Assembly: GCA_023409975.1 (NCBI GenBank)
Contig: JAEYQO010000083.1
Span: 5,154 to 69,153, forward strand
DNA length: 64,000 bases
Direction: 5' to 3'
Origin: Bacteroidota bacterium
GTDB lineage: Bacteria; Bacteroidota; Bacteroidia; Chitinophagales; Chitinophagaceae
Part shown: positions 16,182-25,185 of the stretch, piece by piece
Layout of the letters: the number at the start of each line of letters is the position of its first letter
Numbering within the stretch: position 1 is the first letter of the stretch
Position numbers and translations under genes: made by a program
The notes under the pieces: generated by a model
Seen by the model: only the letters and a program-made list of their open reading frames with translations
Databases searched by the model: none
What the model was told of the DNA's origin: nothing

Positions 16182-17258
16182 TTAGCGACGTTTCCCGGAG
16201 GGGAATAGTGTCTTTAAATCTTTTGAGTTATAGAAATCCGTACCTCTGGGCTGAAGTTTATTGGCTGCTGCCCATGCTTCAAAAGCCGGCAAGGCAGAGG
16301 GATGAAATTTCTTCCAGCTCTCGAATTGAGCCTCGTGTTCGACCTGTCCAAAAAGCCATTGATTGTACGCGTCAAAATGACCGTTCTGCAGCATCAGATC
16401 ATGCAGACCGAATAGTGAGTAGGGGTATTTTTCGTCGTAATTATCGAGCCAGGAAATCATGAAGCGCGTGCGCAGCATGATCAGATTTTCTGTGGTGATC
16501 CCATCGCTGACAACAGGGGACAATCTCTGGAAGGTAAGAAGAACCGCATCTTCGAAAGATGCCGGATTTGCGAGTCGCCGTAATTCTTCCTGACTCAGAG
16601 CGGCCAATTGTTTGAAGAGCTTATCGTAAGACTCCATCATGAGTTTTCTGACTTCCGTGCTTCTGTTTGTGAACCGTTCGAGATTGACGAACTGTTCCCC
16701 GTAGAGCAGAGTCCAGACTGGTTTTCCCGCCTGCGCGTAGGCGGTAGCAGCTTTGTAGTAATTAAGGTGGTAGCCTGGTTCATTTTCGATACCTGAAAGC
16801 CAGGCAGCGAGTGCTTCCTTTGAATCATTTTGAGATTCATGCAAATTGCCCAGTTCATACCAGAGCTGGCCGGAACGTGAGAATTGACCTAGTCCTTCTT
16901 CCAGCGTTGACTTTGCTTTTCTGGCGTTGCCGGTACCCTTCAGGGCAATGGCAGCAATCTGGTAGGACTGTTCGTCTGCCCTACCCTGCTGCATGACATA
17001 GTTGATGGCTTCCAGTGCTTCTTTATGCTTACCGGAGATATTCAGAGCATGAGCGAGGTCTTTATAAAGGACAGGCTTTGCTGGTTCGAGCTGGATAGAC
17101 TGTCGCAAGAGCTGAATTGCCTGTGGTACCGCCCCTTTGGAGAGATATTCTTTCGCCTGCCGGTACATTTGTTCTACTTCCGGTGAGGACCATTCCTGAG
17201 CACGGATCCCTGAAACCGCACATAAAAACAACAATAAAAGAACACTCCGTTTCTTCAT
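16182..17258 (-). CDS. Exported TPR-repeat protein
   Basis: 358 residues with an N-terminal signal peptide ending GIRAQ. About five tetratricopeptide repeats cover residues 25-200, with typical A-x-x-L-x-x-A and L-E-P positions (for example IQLLRQSIQLEPAKPVLYKD). The C-terminal part is unique and rich in aromatic residues. TPR proteins bind protein partners; a periplasmic place suggests an assembly or scaffold role, but no specific job is supported. It lies between a T9SS protein (38 nt upstream) and the SurA-type chaperone. Confidence 0.82.
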   Translation of the reverse strand: MKKRSVLLLLFLCAVSGIRAQEWSSPEVEQMYRQAKEYLSKGAVPQAIQLLRQSIQLEPAKPVLYKDLAHALNISGKHKEALEAINYVMQQGRADEQSYQIAAIALKGTGNARKAKSTLEEGLGQFSRSGQLWYELGNLHESQNDSKEALAAWLSGIENEPGYHLNYYKAATAYAQAGKPVWTLLYGEQFVNLERFTNRSTEVRKLMMESYDKLFKQLAALSQEELRRLANPASFEDAVLLTFQRLSPVVSDGITTENLIMLRTRFMISWLDNYDEKYPYSLFGLHDLMLQNGHFDAYNQWLFGQVEHEAQFESWKKFHPSALPAFEAWAAANKLQPRGTDFYNSKDLKTLFPSGKRR

Positions 17259-17296
17259 AGGGCTTCGAAATTAGAGAAAATTGGGGATGCGATGAT

Positions 17297-19330
17297 TCAG
17301 AGCCGAATCCATTTGAGATGCAATGACCTCTTTTTTCCGGAAGCTTCGCGTATCCTGATTAAATAGATGCCGGATGGAAGGTCAGCTGGTAGCTGAACCT
17401 GGCTACCCTGACCTGACAGACTTGCGTGGAACGCTTTCTTCTGCATTCCCGTAAAATCCATCAGCTCAACAATAACATTTCCCGTCCAGTCGGTAATAAG
17501 CACTGCTGCTCCTTTCGATGGATTGGGTACAATCGTGAAACTATGTTCAGGCAGTGTGGATTGAACATCCGTGGGCTGAGGAACAAATCCAGTATCAATG
17601 ATATTGTAGCCGATCAATTCTGTCCCCTGATTATCCATCATCACTACATTCTGAAAGCTTAGGAAAATGGTATCACCAGAAGCCAAAGCCTGGAGCTCAA
17701 GATGCAGCCATGCGATAGTTCCGGAGATTGTATCCTGCTGCTGATCTATTCGCGTTAGTGTGACATCCACCCTGTTTGTAAACCTCTTTTGATACAAAAG
17801 CCCAGCCCCAGGAGCTGTAAGCCAGCTTCCTGTTGAAGCTGTGACCGAGGGTTGTTGTTGAAGTACCGCACCAGTAATATGAATTTGTGCTGCCAATCCC
17901 ATCAAATCAGGCATAGGAAGCGATTGAGTTCCAAGTTTGACAGGCAATGAAACCATTTGACCATTGTAAACTGCTCCGGCGGGATCGAAATAAAGGTCTG
18001 GCAGACTGGTAGTTTTCTCCCGTTGTTGTCCACTTAGCTTTTGATGGATCATGCCATAATTCATAGTTACGGGAATGGTATCATCCGGCGAGATAACCCC
18101 ATCACCATTGCAATCAGCATGTTTAAAGTTCACATTATTCAGGAACGATTGTTGCCAATCCGGACAGGCCTGGGCGATAAACTGTAAACCTGCACCAGTT
18201 CTTTGAGGACCGCTGTTATTATTGGCCAATGCGACGTATAATATGTCTAAATTGTTTACCACAAGATCGTCATTAGCGTCTCCGGGCCAGACTGAATCGG
18301 GACAAGGCACTACTTCCAGAAAAAAAGAATCTGTAACAGGTGCACAAGAAAGGCCGCTAGCCGTGTAGTGGTACCATCCCGTGGCTGAAATGCCTGCGTT
18401 CGGAAGGACAAAACTCTGGGAAGCGGCAAAGTTATTCGGTCCACTGATGTTGATCATACAACCTGAGCAGAAATCAATATCGACGACCAAAGAGTCAGTC
18501 TCGCAGACAGGGCTGTTTGTAGTAACCACAGGCTGAAGATTCGTAGTCACGGTGTTAGATATGTCTGGTGCTCCTGCATTATTGCAGGTAAATACCATCC
18601 TGAATTCTGTCGGTTGAGTAACTGAAGGCACGACATACACCGGCGTCGTAGCTGCAGGAATTGGCGTCCATAGCTGCTGGCCAGCAGGTGATTGTTCCCA
18701 CATCATATGCATTCCATACCCAATGGTGTAGCCTGTAACAGAAAGCAATACCGGATCTCCCGGGCAAACCCATGGTGTGGCTGCCGCAGTTCCAGCCAAG
18801 GGCCAGCCGGAACATGGATATACCGGTTTAAGGTAAACAAGGTAATCTTCCGCCTGCCCAACGCCTGTTGTATTACAGGGACCTGGCAAGCCAATTTGCT
18901 TCTTCACTACTCTCAATCTGGTCAATCCGGGAGTAAGTAAGTGATAGATATTCAGGTTCGTTATGGCCGCATCTGTAAGTGCGCCGTTACTATTGGATAG
19001 AGTGCCGATAAAGTGGCTTTCCATTGAATCAGTAAAATCACCGTCATCATTAAGATCCAGGTATAACATCACGGAGTCCGTATAAAAAGGATTTGTGACA
19101 CCAGCCACCAATGCAAGGAGCGGTTCACTCAAATGGATCGTGTCAACAGGTAAGCTTGTAAAGTCTTCAAAATCAGCAGATGAAAAAGCGGCACTGGTTT
19201 TAGTCATAGTTCCAAGTCTAACCTCCGTGATAGCCGTGACGCCCCCAGGAAATGCGGGATTGCAATATGTCTGTGCCTGAATTGTAAAGACCGACACAAG
19301 ACAAAACAGGTATGTCAGGAGTACCTTCAC
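17297..19330 (-). CDS. GEVED-domain T9SS secreted protein with dockerin-like segment
   Basis: About 678 residues from the preferred GTG start, which gives a clean signal peptide (KVLLTYLFCLVSVF..AQ). A frame that is open further upstream contains a -7 promoter box. A GEVED-type domain covers about 20-170 (LYLDLNDDGDFTDS, VGQAEDYLVYL), followed by Ig-like segments. A dockerin-like pair of calcium-loop motifs, PGDANDDLVVNNLD and DCNGDGVISPDD, lies near 350-430, and a T9SS type A sorting domain closes it (PNPSKGAAVLITD, PSGIYLIRI). Secreted surface protein of unknown role, heading the run with the TPR protein and SurA-type chaperone. Confidence 0.82.
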   Translation of the reverse strand: MKVLLTYLFCLVSVFTIQAQTYCNPAFPGGVTAITEVRLGTMTKTSAAFSSADFEDFTSLPVDTIHLSEPLLALVAGVTNPFYTDSVMLYLDLNDDGDFTDSMESHFIGTLSNSNGALTDAAITNLNIYHLLTPGLTRLRVVKKQIGLPGPCNTTGVGQAEDYLVYLKPVYPCSGWPLAGTAAATPWVCPGDPVLLSVTGYTIGYGMHMMWEQSPAGQQLWTPIPAATTPVYVVPSVTQPTEFRMVFTCNNAGAPDISNTVTTNLQPVVTTNSPVCETDSLVVDIDFCSGCMINISGPNNFAASQSFVLPNAGISATGWYHYTASGLSCAPVTDSFFLEVVPCPDSVWPGDANDDLVVNNLDILYVALANNNSGPQRTGAGLQFIAQACPDWQQSFLNNVNFKHADCNGDGVISPDDTIPVTMNYGMIHQKLSGQQREKTTSLPDLYFDPAGAVYNGQMVSLPVKLGTQSLPMPDLMGLAAQIHITGAVLQQQPSVTASTGSWLTAPGAGLLYQKRFTNRVDVTLTRIDQQQDTISGTIAWLHLELQALASGDTIFLSFQNVVMMDNQGTELIGYNIIDTGFVPQPTDVQSTLPEHSFTIVPNPSKGAAVLITDWTGNVIVELMDFTGMQKKAFHASLSGQGSQVQLPADLPSGIYLIRIREASGKKRSLHLKWIRL

Positions 19331-19344
19331 CGGCAGAATTTTCA

Positions 19345-19352
19345 CAAATGTA
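19345..19352 (-). promoter_or_regulatory. Putative -7 box TACATTTG of the GEVED/T9SS gene
   Basis: TAnnTTTG match on the minus strand. It lies 15 nt before the GTG at 19330 and inside the longer open frame, so it argues for the shorter protein. Confidence 0.5.
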
Positions 19353-19442
19353 ATTTTTTTTTGTTCTGATTGAGATGCGGGGATTTGAAAAGCTGAGACT
19401 AATACAGGTGGAATCGTTAACATTTTCTTTTCGAGAAAAAGA

Positions 19443-19472
19443 TTGGAGAAAAACAATTTTGCTTTTTCTTTG
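19443..19472 (+). promoter_or_regulatory. Promoter of the bicarbonate operon (TTG-N19-TTTCTTTG)
   Basis: TTG at 19443-19445 and TTTCTTTG at 19465-19472, a 19-bp spacer, close to the Bacteroidota -33/-7 pattern with one mismatch in the -7 box. The box ends 7 nt before the ATG at 19479. Confidence 0.5.
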
Positions 19473-19478
19473 CTACAG

Positions 19479-19787
19479 ATGAAACAGATCATTGCCTGCT
19501 TGTTCTTAGCGATTTTTTCCTTTCAGGTGTTACCTGTAAAGGAAATAGGCAAGATGTTGTTTAAGGGTCAGATTACTGAAGAGGAAGTTCATAATTGGGG
19601 CGGTCCCCTTGAAGAGGTGCCTTCCAAACACAAAAAAGATGGCGAGCCGCTTTACTATAACAAAGAATTTCAGGCCGCCGCCAGAAGTGAATTCCTTACC
19701 CACCAGCTCCGTTTAGCATTGATGCATTCTGAGCGACTGCCCATGGAGCATATTCCAGATATAGTCACCCCTCCTCCAAACTGTTAA
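19479..19787 (+). CDS. Small exported protein ahead of the SulP transporter
   Basis: 102 residues. The N-terminus is a hydrophobic signal or single membrane segment (QIIACLFLAIFSFQVLP), followed by a hydrophilic region with KEIGKMLFKGQITEEEVH and a C-terminal TPPPNC. I do not recognise a named family. It starts the transcription unit that continues, 78 nt later, with the SulP transporter and carbonic anhydrase, so a role in that unit is possible but unproven. A start 36 nt upstream would lie inside the promoter, so I use this ATG. Confidence 0.72.
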   Translation: MKQIIACLFLAIFSFQVLPVKEIGKMLFKGQITEEEVHNWGGPLEEVPSKHKKDGEPLYYNKEFQAAARSEFLTHQLRLALMHSERLPMEHIPDIVTPPPNC

Positions 19788-19865
19788 GCAGCTTTTCAAG
19801 GTTTGAAATTATTTCAACAGACGATTCATTGGATTTCGTCTGTCTTTTAACTGCTTAAACTATTT

Positions 19866-21527
19866 ATGGAACAAAATAATTCCTTTTTCTCAACTATAAG
19901 GAAAGATGTGACTGCGGGACTGATCGTATTCCTGATCGCACTTCCTCTCTGTCTGGGTATTGCCCAGGCCTCTGAAGCCCCCCTATTCTCCGGTATCGTA
20001 GCGGGTATTATTGGTGGTATTATTGTTGGTATTCTTAGCGGCTCGCAACTAAGTGTTGTGGGTCCGGCGGCCGGTTTAACCGCTATTGTGATTACAGCCA
20101 TCAGTGATCTTGGTGCGTTTGACATCTTCCTTTGTGCGGTTATTGCTGCAGGATTTTTTCAACTGATCCTGGGCTTTTTGCGGGCTGGCTCGATCGCAAA
20201 CTATTTTCCCACCTCGGTAATTGAAGGTATGCTTGCGGGTATAGGTCTTACCATAATTATCAAACAGATACCCGAGGCTATCGGTTATTCCAGTCAGAAC
20301 ATTGCCAGCAGTCCTGACGCCGGAGACAGCTTTTCATTCAGTTCCATTGGAAATGCGCTGACGCATGTTCAGAGCGGAGCGATCATCATATCTGTAATAG
20401 GATTAGCGATTCTTGTACTCTGGCAGACAAAAGCTTTCAAAAAGCTGTCGATTATTCCCAGTGGTCTGCTGGTGGTTGTCCTGGGTACGTTGATAAATGA
20501 AGCGCTGTTGATGTCTGGAACGGGACTGGGGCTTGGCCAGTCGTTACTGGTCAATCTGCCGGTACCTTCAAGTGCATCTGAATTCATTGGGCAGTTCACG
20601 ACACCTGATCTTCAGGGATTTTTGAATCCGGCAGTTTGGACGAACGGTTTGATCATCGCTGTTGTGGCTTCGATTGAGACGCTGCTTTGTATTGAGGCGA
20701 CGGACAAACTCGACCCTCAGAAGAGAGTTACACCCACTAACAGGGAACTGAAGGCGCAGGGTATCGGAAATATGATCAGCGGACTTGTGGGAGGACTCCC
20801 CATGACATCGGTCATTGTTCGTTCGTCGGCGAATATCAACGCAGGTGCTCAAACAAAACGGTCAGCGATATTTCACGGGATCCTGCTTTTGGTATGTGCT
20901 GCCAGTATACCTGTGTTACTGAACAAGATACCGAAGGCTTCGCTGGCCGTGATCCTGATCTATACAGGTTACCGTCTGTGTAATCCGAAAGTCTTCAGAC
21001 ACATCTGGAAAGAAGGCGGCTACAGTCAGTTCATTCCGTTCGTAGCAACGGCGGTATCGGTAGTTGCGTTAGACCTTTTGATGGGAGTAGGAATCGGTAT
21101 TATGATCAGCATATTCTACTTGCTGAAGAAGAACATGAGTGTTCCATTTTTTTACTCCAGGAATACCTTTAACAACGGTGATCTGATCAAGCTAACACTT
21201 GCGCAGGAAGTTTCTTTTCTGAACAAGGCCAGCATTAAGGAGACGCTGAATAAGCTTCCTGAGAACAGCAGTGTAATCATTGATGCCACCCAGACTGAAT
21301 ACATTGATTATGACGTGCTGGATCTTATCAGAGATTTTCAGGTATCTCAGGCACCGAGGAAGAATATCAAGTTATCGTTGCTGGGCTTCAAGGATATTTA
21401 CAAAGTACCGCCCACTTCGACTGAACGGGAAGTGATTTCCGGATTCATAGATGCCCAGGTGATCAAATCGAGAACTTCCGGAAACTATAAGGACCTGATA
21501 AAGCAACTTGATCACACTGAAAATTAA
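19866..21527 (+). CDS. SulP/SLC26-family inorganic anion (probably bicarbonate) transporter
   Basis: 553 residues. The first 420 hold the many hydrophobic helices of the SulP fold, with the family's start region DVTAGLIVFLIALPLCLGIA and SQLSVVGPAAGLTAIV. Residues about 435-535 form a STAS domain (SVIIDATQTEYIDYDVLDL). SulP transporters carry sulfate, bicarbonate or similar anions across the inner membrane. The carbonic anhydrase gene 32 nt downstream makes bicarbonate the likely substrate (inferred from context), like cyanobacterial BicA partners. Likely role: supply of HCO3- for carboxylation or pH control. Confidence 0.93.
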   Translation: MEQNNSFFSTIRKDVTAGLIVFLIALPLCLGIAQASEAPLFSGIVAGIIGGIIVGILSGSQLSVVGPAAGLTAIVITAISDLGAFDIFLCAVIAAGFFQLILGFLRAGSIANYFPTSVIEGMLAGIGLTIIIKQIPEAIGYSSQNIASSPDAGDSFSFSSIGNALTHVQSGAIIISVIGLAILVLWQTKAFKKLSIIPSGLLVVVLGTLINEALLMSGTGLGLGQSLLVNLPVPSSASEFIGQFTTPDLQGFLNPAVWTNGLIIAVVASIETLLCIEATDKLDPQKRVTPTNRELKAQGIGNMISGLVGGLPMTSVIVRSSANINAGAQTKRSAIFHGILLLVCAASIPVLLNKIPKASLAVILIYTGYRLCNPKVFRHIWKEGGYSQFIPFVATAVSVVALDLLMGVGIGIMISIFYLLKKNMSVPFFYSRNTFNNGDLIKLTLAQEVSFLNKASIKETLNKLPENSSVIIDATQTEYIDYDVLDLIRDFQVSQAPRKNIKLSLLGFKDIYKVPPTSTEREVISGFIDAQVIKSRTSGNYKDLIKQLDHTEN

Positions 21528-21559
21528 ACCATAAACATTAACTACAAAAAACCAACAAT

Positions 21560-22237
21560 ATGCCTCCGTTTAAAGCGATCCCACATGATATCACACCAGA
21601 AGTAGCCGTGCAGCTTCTGAAGGAAGGAAATTTCCGATTTGTCAATAATCTTAAACTCAACCGCGATCTGCTGGAGCAGGTGAATGCGACCAAGGACGGT
21701 CAATGGCCTTTCGCAGCAATTCTTAGCTGTATGGACAGCCGTACATCAGCAGAACTGATCTTTGATCAGGGTCTGGGGGATATCTTCAGTGTCCGTATAG
21801 CGGGGAACATTATCAGCCCGGGCATCCTGGGAAGTCTGGAATTTGCGACAGCAGTTGCGGGATCGAAGCTGATATTAGTGCTGGGTCATACAAATTGTGG
21901 TGCCATAAAGGGGGCCTGTGACAATGTCCAGCTAGGCTACCTTTCCGGACTACTGGAGAAGATCAAGCCTGCAGTGGAGCAGGAGAATACGATCAGTGAA
22001 AACCGAACCAGCAAGAACCTCGAGTTTGTCGATAAAGTGGCGCTATTGAATGCTTTTCATAGTGCAGAACAGATTCTGGAGCAGAGTTCCATTATCAGGG
22101 ACCTGGTCAATAAGCATGAGGTAGGAATTGCAGCCGGTATATACGATGTGGCTACGGGACTGGTAAGTTTTTATGAAGTGAGCTCAGCTCCAAAGATCCA
22201 GTCGGTCAAAAACAGCGCTGAAGTTATTTCTGAATAG
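21560..22237 (+). CDS. Beta-class carbonic anhydrase
   Basis: 225 residues. Converts CO2 and water to bicarbonate and a proton in the cytoplasm. The zinc-site motifs of the beta class are intact: SCMDSRTSAE with the first cysteine and the Asp-Arg dyad, and LGHTNCGAIKGAC with the His and Cys ligands. FSVRIAGN and SLEFATAVAGSKLILVLGH are also characteristic. It follows the SulP transporter at 32 nt and is surely co-transcribed. A hairpin follows the gene at 22260-22283. Confidence 0.94.
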   Translation: MPPFKAIPHDITPEVAVQLLKEGNFRFVNNLKLNRDLLEQVNATKDGQWPFAAILSCMDSRTSAELIFDQGLGDIFSVRIAGNIISPGILGSLEFATAVAGSKLILVLGHTNCGAIKGACDNVQLGYLSGLLEKIKPAVEQENTISENRTSKNLEFVDKVALLNAFHSAEQILEQSSIIRDLVNKHEVGIAAGIYDVATGLVSFYEVSSAPKIQSVKNSAEVISE

Positions 22238-22259
22238 ACCGGCCAGACAGAACTTACGC

Positions 22260-22283
22260 AGGCTGTCCCTTGCCGGGCAGCCT
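22260..22283 (+). terminator. Probable hairpin terminator after the carbonic anhydrase gene
   Basis: Stem AGGCTG/CAGCCT extended by CCC/GGG across a one-base bulge, loop of 5. The following T-tract is weak (GTTCTGTTTGG), so termination may be partial and reach into pfkA. Confidence 0.5.
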
Positions 22284-22337
22284 GTTCTGTTTGGTATAAT
22301 TATTAAGTTTACCGTACGATCTCGCAAAACGACAACT

Positions 22338-23324
22338 ATGAGTATGCAAACAATCCGCAAAATTGGTGTCATGACATCTGGAGGTGACAGTCCGGGAATG
22401 AATGCTGCTATCCGGGCAGTAGTCCGGACTGCTATCTATTATGGGATGGAAGTTTATGGAATCCGCCGGGGGTACCAGGGTATGATAGAGGGTGATATCT
22501 TCCAGATGCAGGCTACCGATGTCGCTAATATAATCCAGCGCGGTGGAACCATTCTCAAAACTGCGAGGAGTAAGGCGTTTCGTTCCGATGAGGGTATGCA
22601 GGCTGCCTATGATCAACTGACGAAATTCGGCATCCAGGGGTTGGTTCTGATTGGTGGTGATGGTACATTCCAGGGGGCCGTTGAGTTTTTCAAAAGGTAT
22701 CGACTTCCTGCTGTAGGGCTCCCCGGCACCATTGATAAGGACCTGGCCGGAACGGATTTCACGATTGGATTTGACACTGCGGTGAATACTGCTGTTGATG
22801 CTATTGATAAAATCCGGGACACTGCAGAAGCGCATGACCGGTTATTTATTGTAGAGGTGATGGGAAGAGATGCAGGATACATTGCCCTTTATAGTGGCAT
22901 TGCCTGCGGGGCTGAGGATATATTGATACCTGAGCTGGTGACGAACGAGGAAGAGGTACTCAGGAGAATAGATTATGATGAGCGTCGTAAAAAAACGGTG
23001 CATATCCTTGTGGTAGCGGAAGGGGATGACTACGGAGGCGCAGAACATTTGCTAAAACTCGTACAAAGCCGGTTCCCTGATCTGGATACGAGGGCTACCA
23101 TTCTGGGGCATATCCAAAGAGGTGGCAAGCCTACCTATGCTGACAGAGTGCTGGCGAGCCGGCTGGGGCATGCTGCTGTGATGGCTCTGATCGAAGGCAG
23201 GACACAGGTGATGGCCGGACTGATCAATAATAAACTGGAGTTCACCCCTTTCGAGAATGTGGTGAAGGAGAACGCCAGAATGAGTCCGGATATGATCGAG
23301 ATGATCAGAGTGTTAGCTATTTAA
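22338..23324 (+). CDS. pfkA: 6-phosphofructokinase
   Basis: 328 residues, the bacterial PfkA length. Phosphorylates fructose 6-phosphate to the 1,6-bisphosphate in glycolysis. The N-terminal TSGGDSPGMNAAIR and the nucleotide-site GGDGTFQGA (glycine after GGD points to ATP rather than PPi) are present. The catalytic PGTIDKDLAGTDFTIGFDTA carries the base aspartate, with Lys where many relatives have Asn (TIDND). VEVMGRDAGYIAL and RATILGHIQRGG complete the active site. The start ATG at 22338 has a second ATG two codons later. The 3' end overlaps the convergent gene by 4 nt. Confidence 0.95.
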   Translation: MSMQTIRKIGVMTSGGDSPGMNAAIRAVVRTAIYYGMEVYGIRRGYQGMIEGDIFQMQATDVANIIQRGGTILKTARSKAFRSDEGMQAAYDQLTKFGIQGLVLIGGDGTFQGAVEFFKRYRLPAVGLPGTIDKDLAGTDFTIGFDTAVNTAVDAIDKIRDTAEAHDRLFIVEVMGRDAGYIALYSGIACGAEDILIPELVTNEEEVLRRIDYDERRKKTVHILVVAEGDDYGGAEHLLKLVQSRFPDLDTRATILGHIQRGGKPTYADRVLASRLGHAAVMALIEGRTQVMAGLINNKLEFTPFENVVKENARMSPDMIEMIRVLAI

Positions 23325-24055
23325 GCTGAGATATTCTGATCAGACTGCTCACTGGAAAGGTGGCGCATCAGCATCCTTTTTGCGATCGGCAGGAAAGTTT
23401 CATTGAAGGGCACCTGTAATGCGGTTTCCACGCAGAATACTGCTGGATTAGGAAGAGCAGGATTGATCCGGATGATTTCCCTTTTGATGTGTTCGTAGGT
23501 ATTGGTGATACTTTTCGTCCAGCTTTTTACAAAGTCAATCTTCACTCCCCTGTAACGGGCATCCTGGTGTTCAAACAAAGTCATATTGTATACATACGCA
23601 CGGATTTCAGTGTATTGACCGTAGCGTAGGAGAATATACCCTTCATCCTTATAAAGGGGAAGGATCCCGATGGGTTCAATACGGGTCTGTTTCTCGACAA
23701 ACTCATAAATCTCAGCACCGTTGGTGATCGTAGACTTCATTTGTTGTGCAGCGAAGTCCGTGATCCGTTCCAGTTCATTCATAATATCATCATCGGCCAG
23801 CATCTGCTCATAGACCAGTTCCAGTTGTTGCAGATTTACCTGATCCAGTTGTTTGGGAAACTGGTCCTGCATCAGCCTTTTGTTTTCGCGGAAGGTCACC
23901 AGGTTGTTATAGTGAAAAATGATATCAGACAGTTTAGGATAGAGTTTGGTTTCATTAAAATAGCTGTCCACTTCTTTGAGATAGGCCAGCAGGCGGTACT
24001 TCTGCAGTTCGAAATCAATGTACCCTTCCAAAAACCATGTTTCACTTAACGTCAT
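23321..24055 (-). CDS. Conserved Bacteroidota protein of unknown function
   Basis: About 244 residues from the ATG at 24055; the frame stays open to a TTG nine codons upstream. No signal peptide or membrane segment, so cytoplasmic. It is largely helical in appearance, rich in Leu, Glu and Tyr, with repeated Tyr/Phe-Leu stretches such as ETWFLEGYIDFELQKYRLL and a central LERITDFAAQQMKS. I recall similar proteins beside pfkA in related genomes but no function. It is convergent with pfkA, tail overlap 4 nt. Confidence 0.75.
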   Translation of the reverse strand: MTLSETWFLEGYIDFELQKYRLLAYLKEVDSYFNETKLYPKLSDIIFHYNNLVTFRENKRLMQDQFPKQLDQVNLQQLELVYEQMLADDDIMNELERITDFAAQQMKSTITNGAEIYEFVEKQTRIEPIGILPLYKDEGYILLRYGQYTEIRAYVYNMTLFEHQDARYRGVKIDFVKSWTKSITNTYEHIKREIIRINPALPNPAVFCVETALQVPFNETFLPIAKRMLMRHLSSEQSDQNISA

Positions 24056-24156
24056 AGTACATAATGTTTTAACCTCTACCAAAATAAGAAATCAAAAAAA
24101 ATGCCACAAGCTCACGGTATGAAATTTTAATTGTAACGTTTAAAAAAGACCAGAAT

Positions 24157-24699
24157 ATGAATACAACACCTATTGTTATCGGATTGCTTGCTGTGTGGAT
24201 CGGCTGGAGTGCCTGTAAAGATGCCAGTGCTTCGGCTTATGTTGATCTTGAAACCGGGGAGCAGATTGAGATTGAGAAGAACGAGTCAACTGGCGAGGTT
24301 TTCAATACGCGAACTGGCAAATTGGTGCGCTTTTATGTGGACGTCGATAGAGAAGATACGATTTATGGCCGTACCGGTGAGGTAGTGAACAACAAACTAT
24401 ACAAGGATGCGTCAGGAGATTGGGCTTTTGAAGGAGAGATGAGTGTTGACCGGGAGGATGATGGGGACTATACGATTAAGCAGGGAGATGATAAGATTAA
24501 GATGGATGACGGTGAGTACAAGGTTAAGCGTGGAGAATATAAACGTGAGGTTGAAAAGGACGGGGATGTGACTGTCAAGATCGGCGATGACTATAAAAAA
24601 GAAGTAGAAGCTGATGGTGATGTGACGATCAAGGATGGGAATAAGAAGATCAAGATCGACGGAGAGACGGGGGAGAGAAAGGTGAAATATGATGATTAG
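24157..24699 (+). CDS. Acidic repeat lipoprotein, unrecognised
   Basis: 180 residues. The N-terminus is a short hydrophobic signal with a possible lipobox WSAC (Cys20). The mature part is very rich in Asp, Glu and Lys. It contains imperfect repeats built on EGDVTIKxGxxKIKID-like units between residues 100 and 180, each with a D/G turn, suggesting a repeated beta-hairpin or calcium-binding-like surface. I do not recognise the family. The stop codon (TAG) is the first triplet of a (TAGTCGT)n array. Long noncoding DNA follows. Confidence 0.7.
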   Translation: MNTTPIVIGLLAVWIGWSACKDASASAYVDLETGEQIEIEKNESTGEVFNTRTGKLVRFYVDVDREDTIYGRTGEVVNNKLYKDASGDWAFEGEMSVDREDDGDYTIKQGDDKIKMDDGEYKVKRGEYKREVEKDGDVTVKIGDDYKKEVEADGDVTIKDGNKKIKIDGETGERKVKYDD

Positions 24700-24724
24700 T
24701 CGTTAGTCGTTAGTCGTTAGTCCG
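24697..24724. repeat. Heptanucleotide tandem array (TAGTCGT)3 plus TAGTCCG
   Basis: Three perfect 7-bp copies and a fourth with two changes. It starts inside the stop codon of the upstream gene. It repeats the unit found at 1335-1353. Confidence 0.8.
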
Positions 24725-25133
24725 GAACCGAAAAATGGGGTATCACTTAAAGTCTGATACATGAATCCCGCTTCCGTCAGTAAAAACAGATTCTGCTTCG
24801 TTGGGTAAGATTTCCTGCGGCATGGGGGCCTGAGCCTGAGTCCGGAAAGACGAATCAATCCGCGCCAAGAGCCCCACCTAATACCTAAAGCCCATCCCTA
24901 AAAACTAATATCTGAGGATTAATAGCAAAGCCAATATCTAGAAGCATAATAAATAAAGTCTACTACTAAACAGAAAAACCAAAGGCGGAATAGCTAAAGC
25001 AATAGCTGAAAGATTTAATAACAAAGTCTGATCCGTAAGGCGTAAACCTATAGTGTAAAAACTAAAGCTTGAAACTTAGGGCTTCGTTCGGGTGAGCGTG
25101 GTCTGAAAGAGCAAGGTTTTAGCCAGCTTAATT
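24725..25133. other. Noncoding region with decayed short repeats
   Basis: No gene found. AAAGTCTGAT occurs near 24750 and 25024, and CTAAAG-type motifs recur between 24880 and 25080 (CCTAAAG, GCTAAAG, ACTAAAG), which looks like a degenerate version of short tandem arrays. No clear RNA gene is seen. Confidence 0.45.
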
Positions 25134-25163
25134 AAAAAAAAGCTGCCCCTTTCGGGGCAGCCT
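25134..25163 (-). terminator. Rho-independent terminator of the carboxypeptidase-regulatory-like gene
   Basis: Perfect 8-bp stem GCTGCCCC/GGGGCAGC (25142-25149, 25154-25161), 4-nt loop, followed on the minus strand by a run of T. Confidence 0.87.
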
Positions 25164-25185
25164 TATATTTTTTGGTGAGGTTTGA

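Noticed and set aside
1335..24724. Heptamer arrays as CRISPR or transposon ends
   Set aside because: Units are 7 bp with no spacers, no cas genes and no transposase anywhere in the window; they are simple tandem repeats.
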